From JAFLCL01 sp964502175 (lineage in GTDB: Bacteria > Myxococcota_A > Polyangia > Polyangiales > Sandaracinaceae): DNA of 64,000 nt. Numbering within the stretch: position 1 is the stretch's first letter; every line of letters starts with the position of its first letter. The stretch covers positions 9,316 to 73,315 of the forward strand of contig CAZCVE010000044.1 of assembly GCA_964502175.1 (NCBI GenBank), read 5' to 3'. The position numbers were made by a program, and so were the translations under genes. The notes under the pieces were generated by a model. That model ran no database searches. It was given only the letters and a program-made list of their open reading frames with translations, and was not told the origin of the DNA. Below, one piece after another: positions 25,329 to 34,281 of the stretch.

Positions 25329-26648
25329 TCAGTAGCGGATGACGTAGTAGATCGCGATCAGGATCGCGAGCAGCGTGCCGCCCACCGCGAGGGTCGCGAG
25401 GAACGCGGCGACGGGCGAGAGCTCGAAGAAGCGATCGACGAGCGAAGGCTCACGACGGCTCGTGCGCGTGCCGGTCTGTCCGTCATCGCCATGCTGGAAG
25501 CTCTGCGCCCACTCGGCGGGGTCGACGTCGACCTCGGGCTCGTTGGGCTTGGCGCCCGTGAGCGCGGCGAACGTGCCGGTGAACTGCGCCGCGTGCGTGG
25601 GCAGCGGCTGCTTCTCGGTCGCGTTGAAGTAGCCACCGATCGTCAGCGCGAGGCGCACGTCCGGGATCGGGCCGCCGTTGCGCACGAGCCAGTCCTCGAG
25701 CGCGCGGTGCATCTCGCCCGCGGTCTGGAAGCGATCCTTGGGCTTCTTCGCGAGCGCGCGCGCGACGATGCGCTCGAGCGCGTCCGGGATGTCCTTGCGG
25801 ACGCTGCGCACCGAGGGGACCGGCTCTTCGACGATCGCGGTCATCGTCTGCGGCACGCCGTCGCGCGCATAGAGCGACGTGCCCGTGAGCACCTCGTAGA
25901 GACACACGCCGAGCGCGAACACGTCCGAGCGGGGATCGATGCGCTCGCTCCGCACCTGCTCGGGCGACATGTACTCGTACTTGCCCTGCGGCGCGCCTTG
26001 CCCCTCGCTCACCGAGGTCTTCGCGATGCCGAAGTCGAGGAGCTTCACCTGCCCCTTCCAGCTCATCATCACGTTATGCGGCGTGACGTCCTGGTGGATG
26101 ATCGACAGCGGCTTCCCGTCGAGGCCGCGCGCGCCGTGCACGTAGTCGAGCGCGCTCGCGACCTTGCTGATCACGTGCACGCCGAGCTGGAGCGGTAGCG
26201 TGGCCTTCTGCGCCTTCACGCGGCGCACGAGCTCGCGGAGCGAGGTGCCGTGCACCCACTCGAGCACCATGTACGTGAGGCCGTTCGACTCGCTCACCTC
26301 GTAGACGTGGCAGACGTGCGGATGGAAGAGGCGCAGCGCGACGCGGCCCTCCTCGAGGAACATCGAGAGCATCTGCGGGTCGTGCTGCATCTCCATCAGC
26401 ACGCGCTTGAGGACGACGTGACGCACGGTGCCGTCTTCGTCCTCCGACCGCGCGAGGTAGACCTCGGCCATGCCTCCGCGCGCGAGGCGGCCGAGGATGT
26501 CGTAGCGACCGAGGCGCGCGACGGCCGGGTAGACCGGCACTTCTTCGTTGCGGAAGAGGTCGACCCCGAGGGTCGTCGACTCCATCTCGCCATCGTCGTA
26601 GTCGAGATCGGAGTCGCCCGGGCTCGAATCTCGGATCGGGTCGACCAT
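25329..26648 (-). CDS. membrane Ser/Thr protein kinase (HQD variant)
   Basis: The 439-aa protein has a kinase domain (48-330) and one C-terminal transmembrane helix (about 412-437). Key residues: a Gly loop LARGGMAEVYLA, Lys 81 in VVLKRV, catalytic Asp 187 in HQDVTPHN, DFG at 205-207 and the APE-equivalent MSPEQ. The usual HRD is HQD, so the Arg that reads activation-loop phosphorylation is lost; such kinases are often not regulated that way. It is an eukaryotic-like kinase of the myxobacterial type, anchored in the cytoplasmic membrane with no obvious extracellular sensor. The start is the ATG giving a short acidic N-terminal extension. Confidence 0.92.
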   Translation of the reverse strand: MVDPIRDSSPGDSDLDYDDGEMESTTLGVDLFRNEEVPVYPAVARLGRYDILGRLARGGMAEVYLARSEDEDGTVRHVVLKRVLMEMQHDPQMLSMFLEEGRVALRLFHPHVCHVYEVSESNGLTYMVLEWVHGTSLRELVRRVKAQKATLPLQLGVHVISKVASALDYVHGARGLDGKPLSIIHQDVTPHNVMMSWKGQVKLLDFGIAKTSVSEGQGAPQGKYEYMSPEQVRSERIDPRSDVFALGVCLYEVLTGTSLYARDGVPQTMTAIVEEPVPSVRSVRKDIPDALERIVARALAKKPKDRFQTAGEMHRALEDWLVRNGGPIPDVRLALTIGGYFNATEKQPLPTHAAQFTGTFAALTGAKPNEPEVDVDPAEWAQSFQHGDDGQTGTRTSRREPSLVDRFFELSPVAAFLATLAVGGTLLAILIAIYYVIRY

Positions 26649-26719
26649 GGAAGGCCCGACAGTACGCCCGCGCCTCGCAGCGTGCGAGGCCCTTCTAGAG
26701 GGCCGCGAAACGTTCGCGA

Positions 26720-27952
26720 TCATCGGGCGGGATCGAGCTTGTCGACGCGCCTCAGGTCGGGGAACGCGAAGGCGCAGAACGCGGTGACGAGGATCGTCCC
26801 GATGCCTCCGACGACCACCGCGGGCACGGTGCCCAGCCACGCCGCGGTCATGCCGCTCTCGAGCTCGCCGAGCTCGTTCGAGGCACCGATGAAGACCATG
26901 TTCACCGCCGCGACGCGGCCGCGCATGTCGTCGGGCGTCTGGCCCTGCACGATCACGTGCCGCACCACCACCGACACCATGTCCGCGCCGCCCATGACCA
27001 TCAGCGCGAGGATCGAGAGCGGGAAGCTCTCGCTCACGCCGAACACGATGGTGCACGCGCCGAAGATCGCGACGCACACGAGCATGATGACGCCCGCGCG
27101 CGCCTCGAGCGGCCTCGCGCCGAGGTACAGGGCCACGATCAGGGCGCCAGCCGCGGGCGCCGCGCGCAGGACACCGAGGCCCCACTCGTCGACGTGCAGG
27201 ATGTCGCGCGCGAAGATCGGCATGAGCGCCGTCGCGCCGCCGAGGATCACCGCGAAGAGATCGAGCGTGATCGCGCCGAGCAGCGCCGGTCGCTCGCGCA
27301 CGAAGCGGATGCCCGAGAGCAGCTGCACCCAGCGAGACTCGTCGCGGCGCGCGCGCACGCCGGGGCGCAGCGCGATGAACGGCAAGAGCACGATCGCGAG
27401 CAGCTCGAAGCAGCCGGAGACCACGTACACGCCCGAGGTGCCGATGGGCGCGACGAGCGCACCACCGACCGCGGGCCCGAGGACCACGGCGATCTGGAAC
27501 GTCGTGCCGCTGATCGCGATCGCGCGCGCGAAGAGCTCGCCCGGCACGAGCGACGGCGTGATCGCCTGCGACGCGGGCCCTGCGAACGCGCGCGCCGAGC
27601 CGAACACGAAGAGCAAGCCGTAGAAGGGCGCCGTGCCGAGCTCCGGGTGCGCCGCGAGGTACGAGAAGCCGAGCGCGCACGTCGCGATCACGAGGTGCGA
27701 GAGGCCGAGCACGACGCGTCGGTCGTAGCGATCCGCGGCCACTCCGGTGAACGGCAAGAACACGATCTGCGGGGCGAACGTCGCGAGGCCGACGTAGCCG
27801 AGCGACTCGGCGGTCTCGGTGCGCGCGTAGATCTCCCATGCCGTCGCGACCGAGAGCATCTGGATCGCCACGACGGACACGAAGCGGACGAGCTGGTAGC
27901 GGAGGAACGCCGGCTCGCGCGCGAGACGCAGCGCGTCGATGGGCTCGCTCAC
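26720..27952 (-). CDS. MFS transporter, 410 aa
   Basis: Twelve hydrophobic segments are visible, with the MFS motif between helices 2 and 3 as GVAADRYDRRVVLG. The overall plan resembles the EntS/MFS-3 group of exporters (FVSVVAIQMLSVATAWEIYA at the start). The substrate cannot be inferred. Its start codon overlaps the stop of the MFS gene upstream (ATGA at 27949-27952), so both are translated together. Two adjacent exporters with no biosynthetic gene suggest drug or metabolite efflux. Confidence 0.87.
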   Translation of the reverse strand: MSEPIDALRLAREPAFLRYQLVRFVSVVAIQMLSVATAWEIYARTETAESLGYVGLATFAPQIVFLPFTGVAADRYDRRVVLGLSHLVIATCALGFSYLAAHPELGTAPFYGLLFVFGSARAFAGPASQAITPSLVPGELFARAIAISGTTFQIAVVLGPAVGGALVAPIGTSGVYVVSGCFELLAIVLLPFIALRPGVRARRDESRWVQLLSGIRFVRERPALLGAITLDLFAVILGGATALMPIFARDILHVDEWGLGVLRAAPAAGALIVALYLGARPLEARAGVIMLVCVAIFGACTIVFGVSESFPLSILALMVMGGADMVSVVVRHVIVQGQTPDDMRGRVAAVNMVFIGASNELGELESGMTAAWLGTVPAVVVGGIGTILVTAFCAFAFPDLRRVDKLDPAR

Positions 27953-29316
27953 GGCTTCTCGGCGTGCTTGGTGCCCATCGCGCGCACGAGGCTCTGGCGC
28001 TGCACGCCGTCACGACGATCGATCAGGCGCTCGACCACGCGCATGAGCCACGGCACGCAGAGCAGCGTGACGAGCGAGAGCCACGCGACTCGATCGATGC
28101 CGACGAGCGATCCATCGGGCTCGCTCGTGAGCAGCACCGGCCCCGTGAGGCCGCCGGCGGCGAGGCCGACGTGCTGCACCATCGACGAGAGCGACTGGTA
28201 GCGCGCGCGCAGCGCAGGCGGCGGCACGCGCGAGCTCAGCGTGCCGAACGCGACGTTGCGCGCGTTGCTCGTGAGCATGAACAGCACGAACAACACGGTG
28301 ACGACGACCCAGCCCCACGAGAACGGCACGCCGGCGATCGTCTCCTCCACCGCGCAGAGCGCGCGGATCCACGGCGGCAGCGCGATGAAGCAGAGCCAGC
28401 ACACGATCGCGTAGCCGATCGCGCCGCCGAGCGAGATCGGGAAGCTCCCGATGCGATCGACGAGCTTCCCGAGCGGCCTCAAGACGAGGAGGCTCGCGAT
28501 GCCGCCCGTGCCGTAGAGGATCGACAGCAGCGCCTCGGGGTAGCCGAAGTTGTTCTGCACGAACACGGCGATGTTCGGGATCAGCATGAACGCGCCGAAC
28601 GCGGAGACGACCGCCATGCCGTACGAGAGGCGCACGGCGGGATCCGTGAGCAGCGTGCGGAACGACGCGAGCATCTCGCGCCACGCGTGATCGGTGGGCA
28701 CGTCCTCGATGTGACCGCGCAGCGACGGCAGCTGCGTGCGCGCCGCGATCGAGGCCACGAGACCGAGCGCTCCGGTGACGACGAACGGCGTGTGCCAGCT
28801 GCCCCAGCCCGCGAGCACGAGGCCCATCGGCACGCCGAAGACCGATGCGACGGAGAAGGCCATCATCATCGAGCCGAGCGCGCGACCCCGCCGCGCCACG
28901 GGCACGAGGTCGGCCACGATCGCCATCGCGATGGACGTCGCCGGTCCACCGAACGCGCCCGCGATCACGCGCGCGAGGACGAGCGTCTCGAGGTTCGTGG
29001 CGAACACCGCGCCCGCGGTGCCGACCGCGAGTCCAGCGAGGCAGACGGAGAGCGCGCTTCGTCGATCGAAGCGATCGAGGAAGAACGCCCCGAGCAGACC
29101 CGCGGCGCCTGCGGCCAGCGTGTAGCTCGCGACGACGAGGCCGAGGCTCGAGGTCTCGATGTCGAGCTCCGCCGCGAAACGCGGGCCGAGCGGCGACGGC
29201 ATCATGAAGTCGAGGATGTTGACGAACTGCACCGCGGCGAGGAGCAGGATCACGCGTCGCTCGGAGGCCGGCGCGGCCTCGTCGACGCGCGCCTTCGGCT
29301 CTTCTGGCTCGGCCAT
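27949..29316 (-). CDS. MFS transporter, 455 aa
   Basis: The 455-aa protein opens with a hydrophilic tail (MAEPEEPKARVDEAAPASER) and then membrane helices with the MFS loop LLGAFFLDRFDRRSALS and a matching second-half motif near VLRPLGKLVDRIGSFP. The pattern resembles drug:H+ antiporter and arabinose-efflux (AraJ-type) transporters. The start at 29316 avoids 17 extra N-terminal residues, and the gene overlaps the next transporter by 4 bp. No regulator is adjacent. Confidence 0.87.
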   Translation of the reverse strand: MAEPEEPKARVDEAAPASERRVILLLAAVQFVNILDFMMPSPLGPRFAAELDIETSSLGLVVASYTLAAGAAGLLGAFFLDRFDRRSALSVCLAGLAVGTAGAVFATNLETLVLARVIAGAFGGPATSIAMAIVADLVPVARRGRALGSMMMAFSVASVFGVPMGLVLAGWGSWHTPFVVTGALGLVASIAARTQLPSLRGHIEDVPTDHAWREMLASFRTLLTDPAVRLSYGMAVVSAFGAFMLIPNIAVFVQNNFGYPEALLSILYGTGGIASLLVLRPLGKLVDRIGSFPISLGGAIGYAIVCWLCFIALPPWIRALCAVEETIAGVPFSWGWVVVTVLFVLFMLTSNARNVAFGTLSSRVPPPALRARYQSLSSMVQHVGLAAGGLTGPVLLTSEPDGSLVGIDRVAWLSLVTLLCVPWLMRVVERLIDRRDGVQRQSLVRAMGTKHAEKP

Positions 29317-29416
29317 CGGGGCCAAGAGTGGGTTGGAATTTCCGAGCGCGCCACGCTCCACCCGCAACTTCGGGTTGCGACCACTCGAACGTACGGCCGA
29401 GTGCGGTGCGACGCGA

Positions 29417-31459
29417 TCAGGTCGGATCGCAGGGGCCGTCGCAGGCCGCCGCGACGACGCCCTCGCGGATGAACTGCTCGAGCGTCGCGGCGACCCACGG
29501 CGGATCGGCGATCATCGTGTGCGGATCATCGCCATCGGTCGCAGGTCGGTTGACGGAGGGCACGTCGGGCGCGCCGAAGTCGACCTCGATCATCGCCGAT
29601 CCGGTGTGAGGCCCGGTGACGGTCTCGAGACCGAAGAGCTCGCGCACGGGAGGACCGAGCAGCGGCACGCCGAGGGTGCGCGCCATCTGATGACCCGAGA
29701 GGTGAGAGACCTGATGATCGTTGCGCGCGACCATGAGGAGCACGTCGTGCGCGCGGGATCCGGCGAGGCGATCGGTGATCACGTGAGGCGTGAAGCCGCT
29801 CGGCTCGGCGCGATCCCAGAGGAGCTGCATGAGCGCGAGACAGCGCTGCACGTCGCGCGCGCCGTAGTGGCTCTCGAAGAGAGGGCTGAACATCTCCCAG
29901 CCGCCGCGGTTTCGCTGGAGGAGGAACGAGTAGCCCTGCCCGGGCACGAGCAAGATGCCTCGCGGGACGTCGGTCGTGAGCGCCATGTAGGTGCCCCCGA
30001 GGATCCCGCCTTGGCTCTGACCGACGAACACGGGATCGGCGACGCGATCGATCGGCGAGTGTCCGCCGATCGCGATCCTCGCGTCGTCGGCGAGCGCGCC
30101 TCGCACCAAGCGCACCGCGAGCAGCGCCTCGATCATTCCCTGCGCGAGCCGCTCGGTGACGGTCGCGAAGCGACCCATGTCTCCCGACGTCGCGACGCCC
30201 GCGAGGTGGCCGATGTCGTCGGCCGCCATGCCCGTCCAGTCCACTGCGAACAGCGCATAGCCGTACGCGTTCGCGAGCTGGTGGATCGCCTCGAAGTCGA
30301 AGATCTCTTCGCCCGATCCGAGGAGACCATGGCCCCACTGCACGGGGCGCGCGGGCGTGGTCTCGGCGCTGCGCGGGATGAGCAGCCAGAAGCGCGCGGT
30401 GCGCGTGCCGCGAGCCTCGGGCCTGCCCGACGCGTCGCGCGCGAGGTTGCCGCCGGGATCGGGACGCGTGAGGAAGCTCGGCACCGTCATCTCGCCGGTG
30501 ACGCGGAACGCGATCGACGGGTCCTCCTCGGGATCGCGCACCTCGATGTCGAGGATCGTGTACGCGGGCCCGTCCTCGCCGACCTCCGCGAGCGCGAGGT
30601 CGCGCATCGCGAGCAGATCACCGGTGTGGCTCTCCTGGCTGCCGACGGTGAAGTCCCACGCGATCTGGAGCTCACTGCGCGCGACGCCCTCGGACTCGAG
30701 CGCAGCGAACAGCGCGTCGTAGCCCGCGCGTCGCTCGAGCACGGCCGGCAGGTCGGACTCGAGCCCGTCGCGCAGCGCGCGGAACACGGGCGAGGGCGCG
30801 ATCACCGCGCCGGCCTCGTCGACCACGCCGCGGATCGCGACGGCGTAGCGATGTCCCGCGCTGAGGCTCACGGCGGGGCGCAGCAAGAGCAGTCGCTCGG
30901 GGTCGTCCTCGTACGCCTGGTCGATCTCCGCGAAGTGAGCGACGCGCTCGCCGCTCGTGAGATCGATCCAGATCGTCTTCGAGTCGGAGGCGAGCGAGCG
31001 CTCCATCTCGTCTTGCCCCACGAGCCCCGCTGCCGTCGCGCCCGCGAGCCACGTCATCGGTGACGAGACGGGCGAGAAGCCATCGAGCGCGAGGAACGGC
31101 TCGAGCGTTCGGGTGCGCGAGGGCACGGCGCGTCCGGAGAGCGCGAGCCGAAGGCCCGTCTCGGACTCGGCATCGGCGGTCGTGTACACGTCGCTCGGGA
31201 ACGGAAGCCCGCACGCACCGATGACGATCGGATCGCACGCGCGCCAGTCCTCGCTCGCTCCGCCGTCGAGCGTGAGGCCGCCGTCCTCGACACCGACGTC
31301 GGCGCTCGCGTCGATCGCCACGGCGGCGTCGGGCTGAGGCGAGCCCTCGCACGCCATGGTCGCGAGCGCCGCGAGTGCGACACATCCGATCGCGCGCGCC
31401 GCCGGGTTTGCGCGTGCCGTTCGGTCCTCGGGCTTCCATGCGGCGTCCTGGGCTGTCAT
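29417..31459 (-). CDS. alpha/beta-hydrolase-fold lipoprotein
   Basis: The product (680 aa from the ATG at 31459) has a lipoprotein signal (VALAALATMAC), an Asp/Ala linker (VAIDASADVGVEDGG) and a large domain with a nucleophile elbow GQSQGG about two thirds along. The C-terminus has GPHTGSAMIEVDFGAPD and DDPHTMI, where Asp/His partners could lie. The shape matches large secreted esterase/lipase-like proteins. Substrate unknown; catalytic function is inferred only from the elbow. A GGAGG ribosome site 8 nt before the ATG decides the start; a second ATG 18 bp upstream is less well placed. Confidence 0.75.
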   Translation of the reverse strand: MTAQDAAWKPEDRTARANPAARAIGCVALAALATMACEGSPQPDAAVAIDASADVGVEDGGLTLDGGASEDWRACDPIVIGACGLPFPSDVYTTADAESETGLRLALSGRAVPSRTRTLEPFLALDGFSPVSSPMTWLAGATAAGLVGQDEMERSLASDSKTIWIDLTSGERVAHFAEIDQAYEDDPERLLLLRPAVSLSAGHRYAVAIRGVVDEAGAVIAPSPVFRALRDGLESDLPAVLERRAGYDALFAALESEGVARSELQIAWDFTVGSQESHTGDLLAMRDLALAEVGEDGPAYTILDIEVRDPEEDPSIAFRVTGEMTVPSFLTRPDPGGNLARDASGRPEARGTRTARFWLLIPRSAETTPARPVQWGHGLLGSGEEIFDFEAIHQLANAYGYALFAVDWTGMAADDIGHLAGVATSGDMGRFATVTERLAQGMIEALLAVRLVRGALADDARIAIGGHSPIDRVADPVFVGQSQGGILGGTYMALTTDVPRGILLVPGQGYSFLLQRNRGGWEMFSPLFESHYGARDVQRCLALMQLLWDRAEPSGFTPHVITDRLAGSRAHDVLLMVARNDHQVSHLSGHQMARTLGVPLLGPPVRELFGLETVTGPHTGSAMIEVDFGAPDVPSVNRPATDGDDPHTMIADPPWVAATLEQFIREGVVAAACDGPCDPT

Positions 31460-31549
31460 CGGGGCCTCCGCGCGCATCGTGAACGCGAGAGGGGACGTCA
31501 GGCGGTGTGGAGGATCACCCTCCGCGAGCGCGAGAACCGCTCTGCAAAC

Positions 31550-31828
31550 TCACGCGACGACGGCCCACGCCCCCATCTGGCGAACGACCCACGCGTGATC
31601 GAGCACGTCGCGCTCGAGGCGCTGCGCGAGCGCGGGCGTGGCCCCTTCGATCTCGATGCGCATCGAGGCCGCCTCGCGATCGATCGTCACCTCGAGCACG
31701 TCGCACGCGATGGCAGCGCGGAGCGCGTGGTCGAGCGCGTCGCGGTAGGCGAGGGCGCTCGCCTCGAGGTCGAGGCCCGCGTGGTTCGTCTTCAGGCTCG
31801 CGGGCGAGAAGCGAACGTGCACGCGCAC
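31550..31828 (-). CDS. small protein downstream of the EamA transporter, 92 aa
   Basis: From a GTG at 31828 (alternative TTG at 31837 overlapping the transporter stop), the product reads VRVHVRFSPASLKTNHAGLD, then a long helix with RDALDHALRAAIACDVLEV, then strands and RLERDVLDHAWVVRQMG. A mixed alpha/beta fold of this size with no signal peptide is likely. No family recognised. It is the last gene of a three-gene unit (Smr protein, EamA transporter, this). Confidence 0.6.
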   Translation of the reverse strand: MRVHVRFSPASLKTNHAGLDLEASALAYRDALDHALRAAIACDVLEVTIDREAASMRIEIEGATPALAQRLERDVLDHAWVVRQMGAWAVVA

Positions 31829-31833
31829 GCCGC

Positions 31834-32787
31834 TCAACTCGTTCGCTCCGCGGGCGTCGTCACCTCGGTCTCGACGGGAGGGCTGGGCGCGCTGGGTGTC
31901 GGTCGTGGGCGCGTCACGATCGTCACGACGGCGCCCACGATCAGCACCATGCCCGCGGCGGTGTGCCAGCCGACGGCCTCTCCGCCGAGCCACGCGCCGA
32001 GCATCACGGCGAGCACCGGGTTCACGTACGCGTAGCTCATGGCCACCGCAGGGCGCGCGTTCACGAGGAGGTGGTGGTACGCGGCGAAGCCCGCGAGGGA
32101 GCCGAACACCACGAGGTAGGCCATCGCGCCCAGCGCCTCCGCGGGGACCTCCGTGGGCACTCGCTCACCGCGCGCGAACGCCACCATCACGAGCATCGCG
32201 CCGCCCGTGATCGTCTGCGTCGCGGCGCCCATGATGCCCTTGCCCACGTCCCACCGGCGCACGAGCAGCGAGCCCACGGCCCAGCCGATCGGCGCGAGCA
32301 GCAAGAGCATCGTCGCGCCGGGCGCGGCGCGAAGCTCGCCGCCGAGCGCGAGCACCGCGACGCCCGAGAAGCCGAGCACGAGGCCTGCCCACTCGCGCTT
32401 CGACGCGGGCACGCCGAACGCGGGACCGAGCACCGCGCCCCAGAGCGGCATCATCGCGCACACGATCGCGATGATCCCCGAGCCGAGCTCCGTCGCCGCG
32501 ATCGACACGAACCCGTTGCCCACCACGAACAAGAGCACGCCCACCACGAGCGCGCGGCCCCACGCCTTGCGATCGGGCACCACGAGCCCCTGCATGCGCG
32601 CGATCGCGAGCATCGCGACGCCCGCGATCAGGTACCGCACGCCGCTCGAGAGCAGCGGTGGCACGTGCGCGACGACGACGCGGATCGCGTAGTAGGTCGA
32701 GCTCCAGATCAGATAGACGGTCGCGAGCGCGACGAGCGTCGAGCTGGACAGGCGCGGCGACGCAGCATCCGGAGGTGGCGCGCTCAC
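31834..32787 (-). CDS. EamA/DMT-family transporter
   Basis: Ten hydrophobic segments arranged as two EamA repeats, starting TLVALATVYLIWSSTYYAIR, with the typical Pro/Gly-rich ends (YAYVNPVLAVMLGAWLGGE) in the second half. DMT transporters export amino acids or metabolites; here the substrate is unknown. The GTG start overlaps the upstream Smr gene stop (GTGA), which sets the start at 32787 and implies translational coupling. The protein is 317 aa, about the family norm. Confidence 0.88.
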   Translation of the reverse strand: MSAPPPDAASPRLSSSTLVALATVYLIWSSTYYAIRVVVAHVPPLLSSGVRYLIAGVAMLAIARMQGLVVPDRKAWGRALVVGVLLFVVGNGFVSIAATELGSGIIAIVCAMMPLWGAVLGPAFGVPASKREWAGLVLGFSGVAVLALGGELRAAPGATMLLLLAPIGWAVGSLLVRRWDVGKGIMGAATQTITGGAMLVMVAFARGERVPTEVPAEALGAMAYLVVFGSLAGFAAYHHLLVNARPAVAMSYAYVNPVLAVMLGAWLGGEAVGWHTAAGMVLIVGAVVTIVTRPRPTPSAPSPPVETEVTTPAERTS

Positions 32788-33728
32788 GTGCGCTCTCGCG
32801 AGAGCTCGACGAGCATGGCCCCGGTGCCGCCCATCGCGGCCGGTGCGCTCGCGAACGCGAGCACGAGCGGCGTGGCGATGCTGGCCTCGAGCACGCGCAG
32901 CACGGCGTCGCGCAGCACCGCGACACCGTCCACGCTGTGCAGGCCCTTGCCGTGGATCACGAGCACGCGCCGCGCGCCCTTCTTGTGCGCCTCGCGGATC
33001 CACCGCGCGAGTCGGTCGTCGACGACGGCCTCGCGCAGTCCGTGGAGGTCGAGCGTCGCGTCGACGCGCGGCTGATCGCGTCGCAGCGCGCCGAGCGACT
33101 CCACCGCGGCGTCGCGACGCAGCCCCTCGACGAAGCCGTCGTCTTCGATCGCGACGTCGAAGCGGTGCGCGCCGCCGACGAGCTCGCCGAGCTTCTTGCG
33201 CGCCGAGACGTCCAGCTCCTCCCGGGCAGGCGCGGCCCTTGCGCCGGAGGTCTTCACGGGTACGGCGCGGCGAGGCTTGGGCCGCCCCGCGTCGAGCGAG
33301 CGCACGCCCGCGATGGCGTCATAGAAGGCGGTGCGGTCGTGGCCCTTGAGGCTGTCCGACGGTCGCGCGACGACGGTGGTGCCGCTCGGCGCCGCCTCGG
33401 TCTCGGACGACGGCACGGACTTCGTGGGTGTCGACGAGGGCTTCGCGGACGCGTGCGCCGCCGAAGGCTTGCCGTGTTGCTGCGAAGGCTTGCCGTGTTG
33501 CTGCGAAGGCTTGCCGTGTTGCTGCGAAGGCTTGCCGTGTTGCTGCGAAGGCACGTTCGACGGCTTGGGGGCCATCGCTGCGCTCTTGGCGGCCGCGGCC
33601 TTCGCGGCTTCGTCGAGGGTCTGGAGGGACACGCCCTTCAAGAGGCCCTCGAGCGAGGTGGCGACGTTGGGCGGCGGCGCGGGCGCGCGCTCGGTCTCGT
33701 CGTCGTGCTGCTTCTTTTTGCGGGCCAC
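32784..33728 (-). CDS. Smr-domain protein with QQH repeats
   Basis: The 314-aa product has a low-complexity N-terminal half and a C-terminal Smr domain (about 215-310): LDLHGLREAVVDDRLARWI gives the LDxHG motif, VLVIHGKGLHS the second, and a C-terminal helix-strand unit closes it. Smr domains nick or bind branched DNA and mRNA (MutS2 family, free Smr proteins as here). The N-terminus contains four exact 7-residue repeats (PSQQHGK) encoded by perfect 21-bp repeats. GTG start at 33728, since no ATG is available in frame before the divergent gene. Confidence 0.82.
   Translation of the reverse strand: MARKKKQHDDETERAPAPPPNVATSLEGLLKGVSLQTLDEAAKAAAAKSAAMAPKPSNVPSQQHGKPSQQHGKPSQQHGKPSQQHGKPSAAHASAKPSSTPTKSVPSSETEAAPSGTTVVARPSDSLKGHDRTAFYDAIAGVRSLDAGRPKPRRAVPVKTSGARAAPAREELDVSARKKLGELVGGAHRFDVAIEDDGFVEGLRRDAAVESLGALRRDQPRVDATLDLHGLREAVVDDRLARWIREAHKKGARRVLVIHGKGLHSVDGVAVLRDAVLRVLEASIATPLVLAFASAPAAMGGTGAMLVELSRERT
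33466..33549. repeat. four perfect 21-bp tandem repeats
   Basis: Each unit (for example 33466-33486) is identical and encodes PSQQHGK in the Smr protein. Perfect identity at the DNA level means a recent expansion; the number of copies probably varies between strains without breaking the frame. Confidence 0.9.
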
Positions 33729-33840
33729 GATGGGCGGCCATCTTGGAGCGGAAGCTCGGCGCGGTCGATCGTCCAAGCCCACCGAGACGCGGAGGCCGGG
33801 GCCGCTTGACCGAGGTCGCGCGCGCTCGGAGCATCGCGTG

Positions 33841-34281
33841 GTGAGCTTTCGCGACGAGACCCATGCGCTGCGCGAGCGCGTCGAGCAGCTCGAGCGCGAC
33901 GCCGCCGCCGCGCGACGCGAGCGCGACGCGGCCGTCGAGGAGCGCGATGCCGCGCGCCGCGAGGCGGACGAGTCCGAGGCCGAGCGCGAGGCGCGCCTCG
34001 TGAGGACCACGACGTTCCCCGTGGGCACGCCCGTGTTCGTCGAGTGGCGGGGCACGTGGTGGGACGCGACCGTGCTCGAGGTGCGCTCCTCGCAGAGCTG
34101 GCGAATCCGCTACGACGGCTGGGGCTCGCGCTGGGACGAGGACGTCAACGCCACGCGCATCGTGGCGCGCTCGCCCGCTCCCCCCGGTCCTCGCCCCAGC
34201 GGCGGGGCGGGCGGGGTGATCGTGGGTGCGCTGTTGCTGCTCGCGATGGCCGCGCTGGCGTTCTACTGGCTCGTCGACTGA
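33841..34281 (+). CDS. coiled-coil, Tudor-like, C-terminally anchored protein
   Basis: The 146-aa product (GTG start; another GTG lies 3 bp upstream) has a coiled coil (about 8-50), then a 50-residue beta segment with GTPVFVEWRGTWWDATVLEV and WRIRYDGWGSRWDEDV, which looks like a Tudor/Agenet-type barrel with its aromatic cage. One C-terminal transmembrane helix ends at WLVD. Tudor-like domains are rare in bacteria; here they may bind a protein tail or peptide at the membrane. Orientation would leave the domains in the cytoplasm. Confidence 0.6.
   Translation: MSFRDETHALRERVEQLERDAAAARRERDAAVEERDAARREADESEAEREARLVRTTTFPVGTPVFVEWRGTWWDATVLEVRSSQSWRIRYDGWGSRWDEDVNATRIVARSPAPPGPRPSGGAGGVIVGALLLLAMAALAFYWLVD

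Noticed and set aside
33466..33549. Short perfect repeats considered as a CRISPR array
   Set aside because: The units are directly adjacent with no spacers and lie in frame inside a gene.
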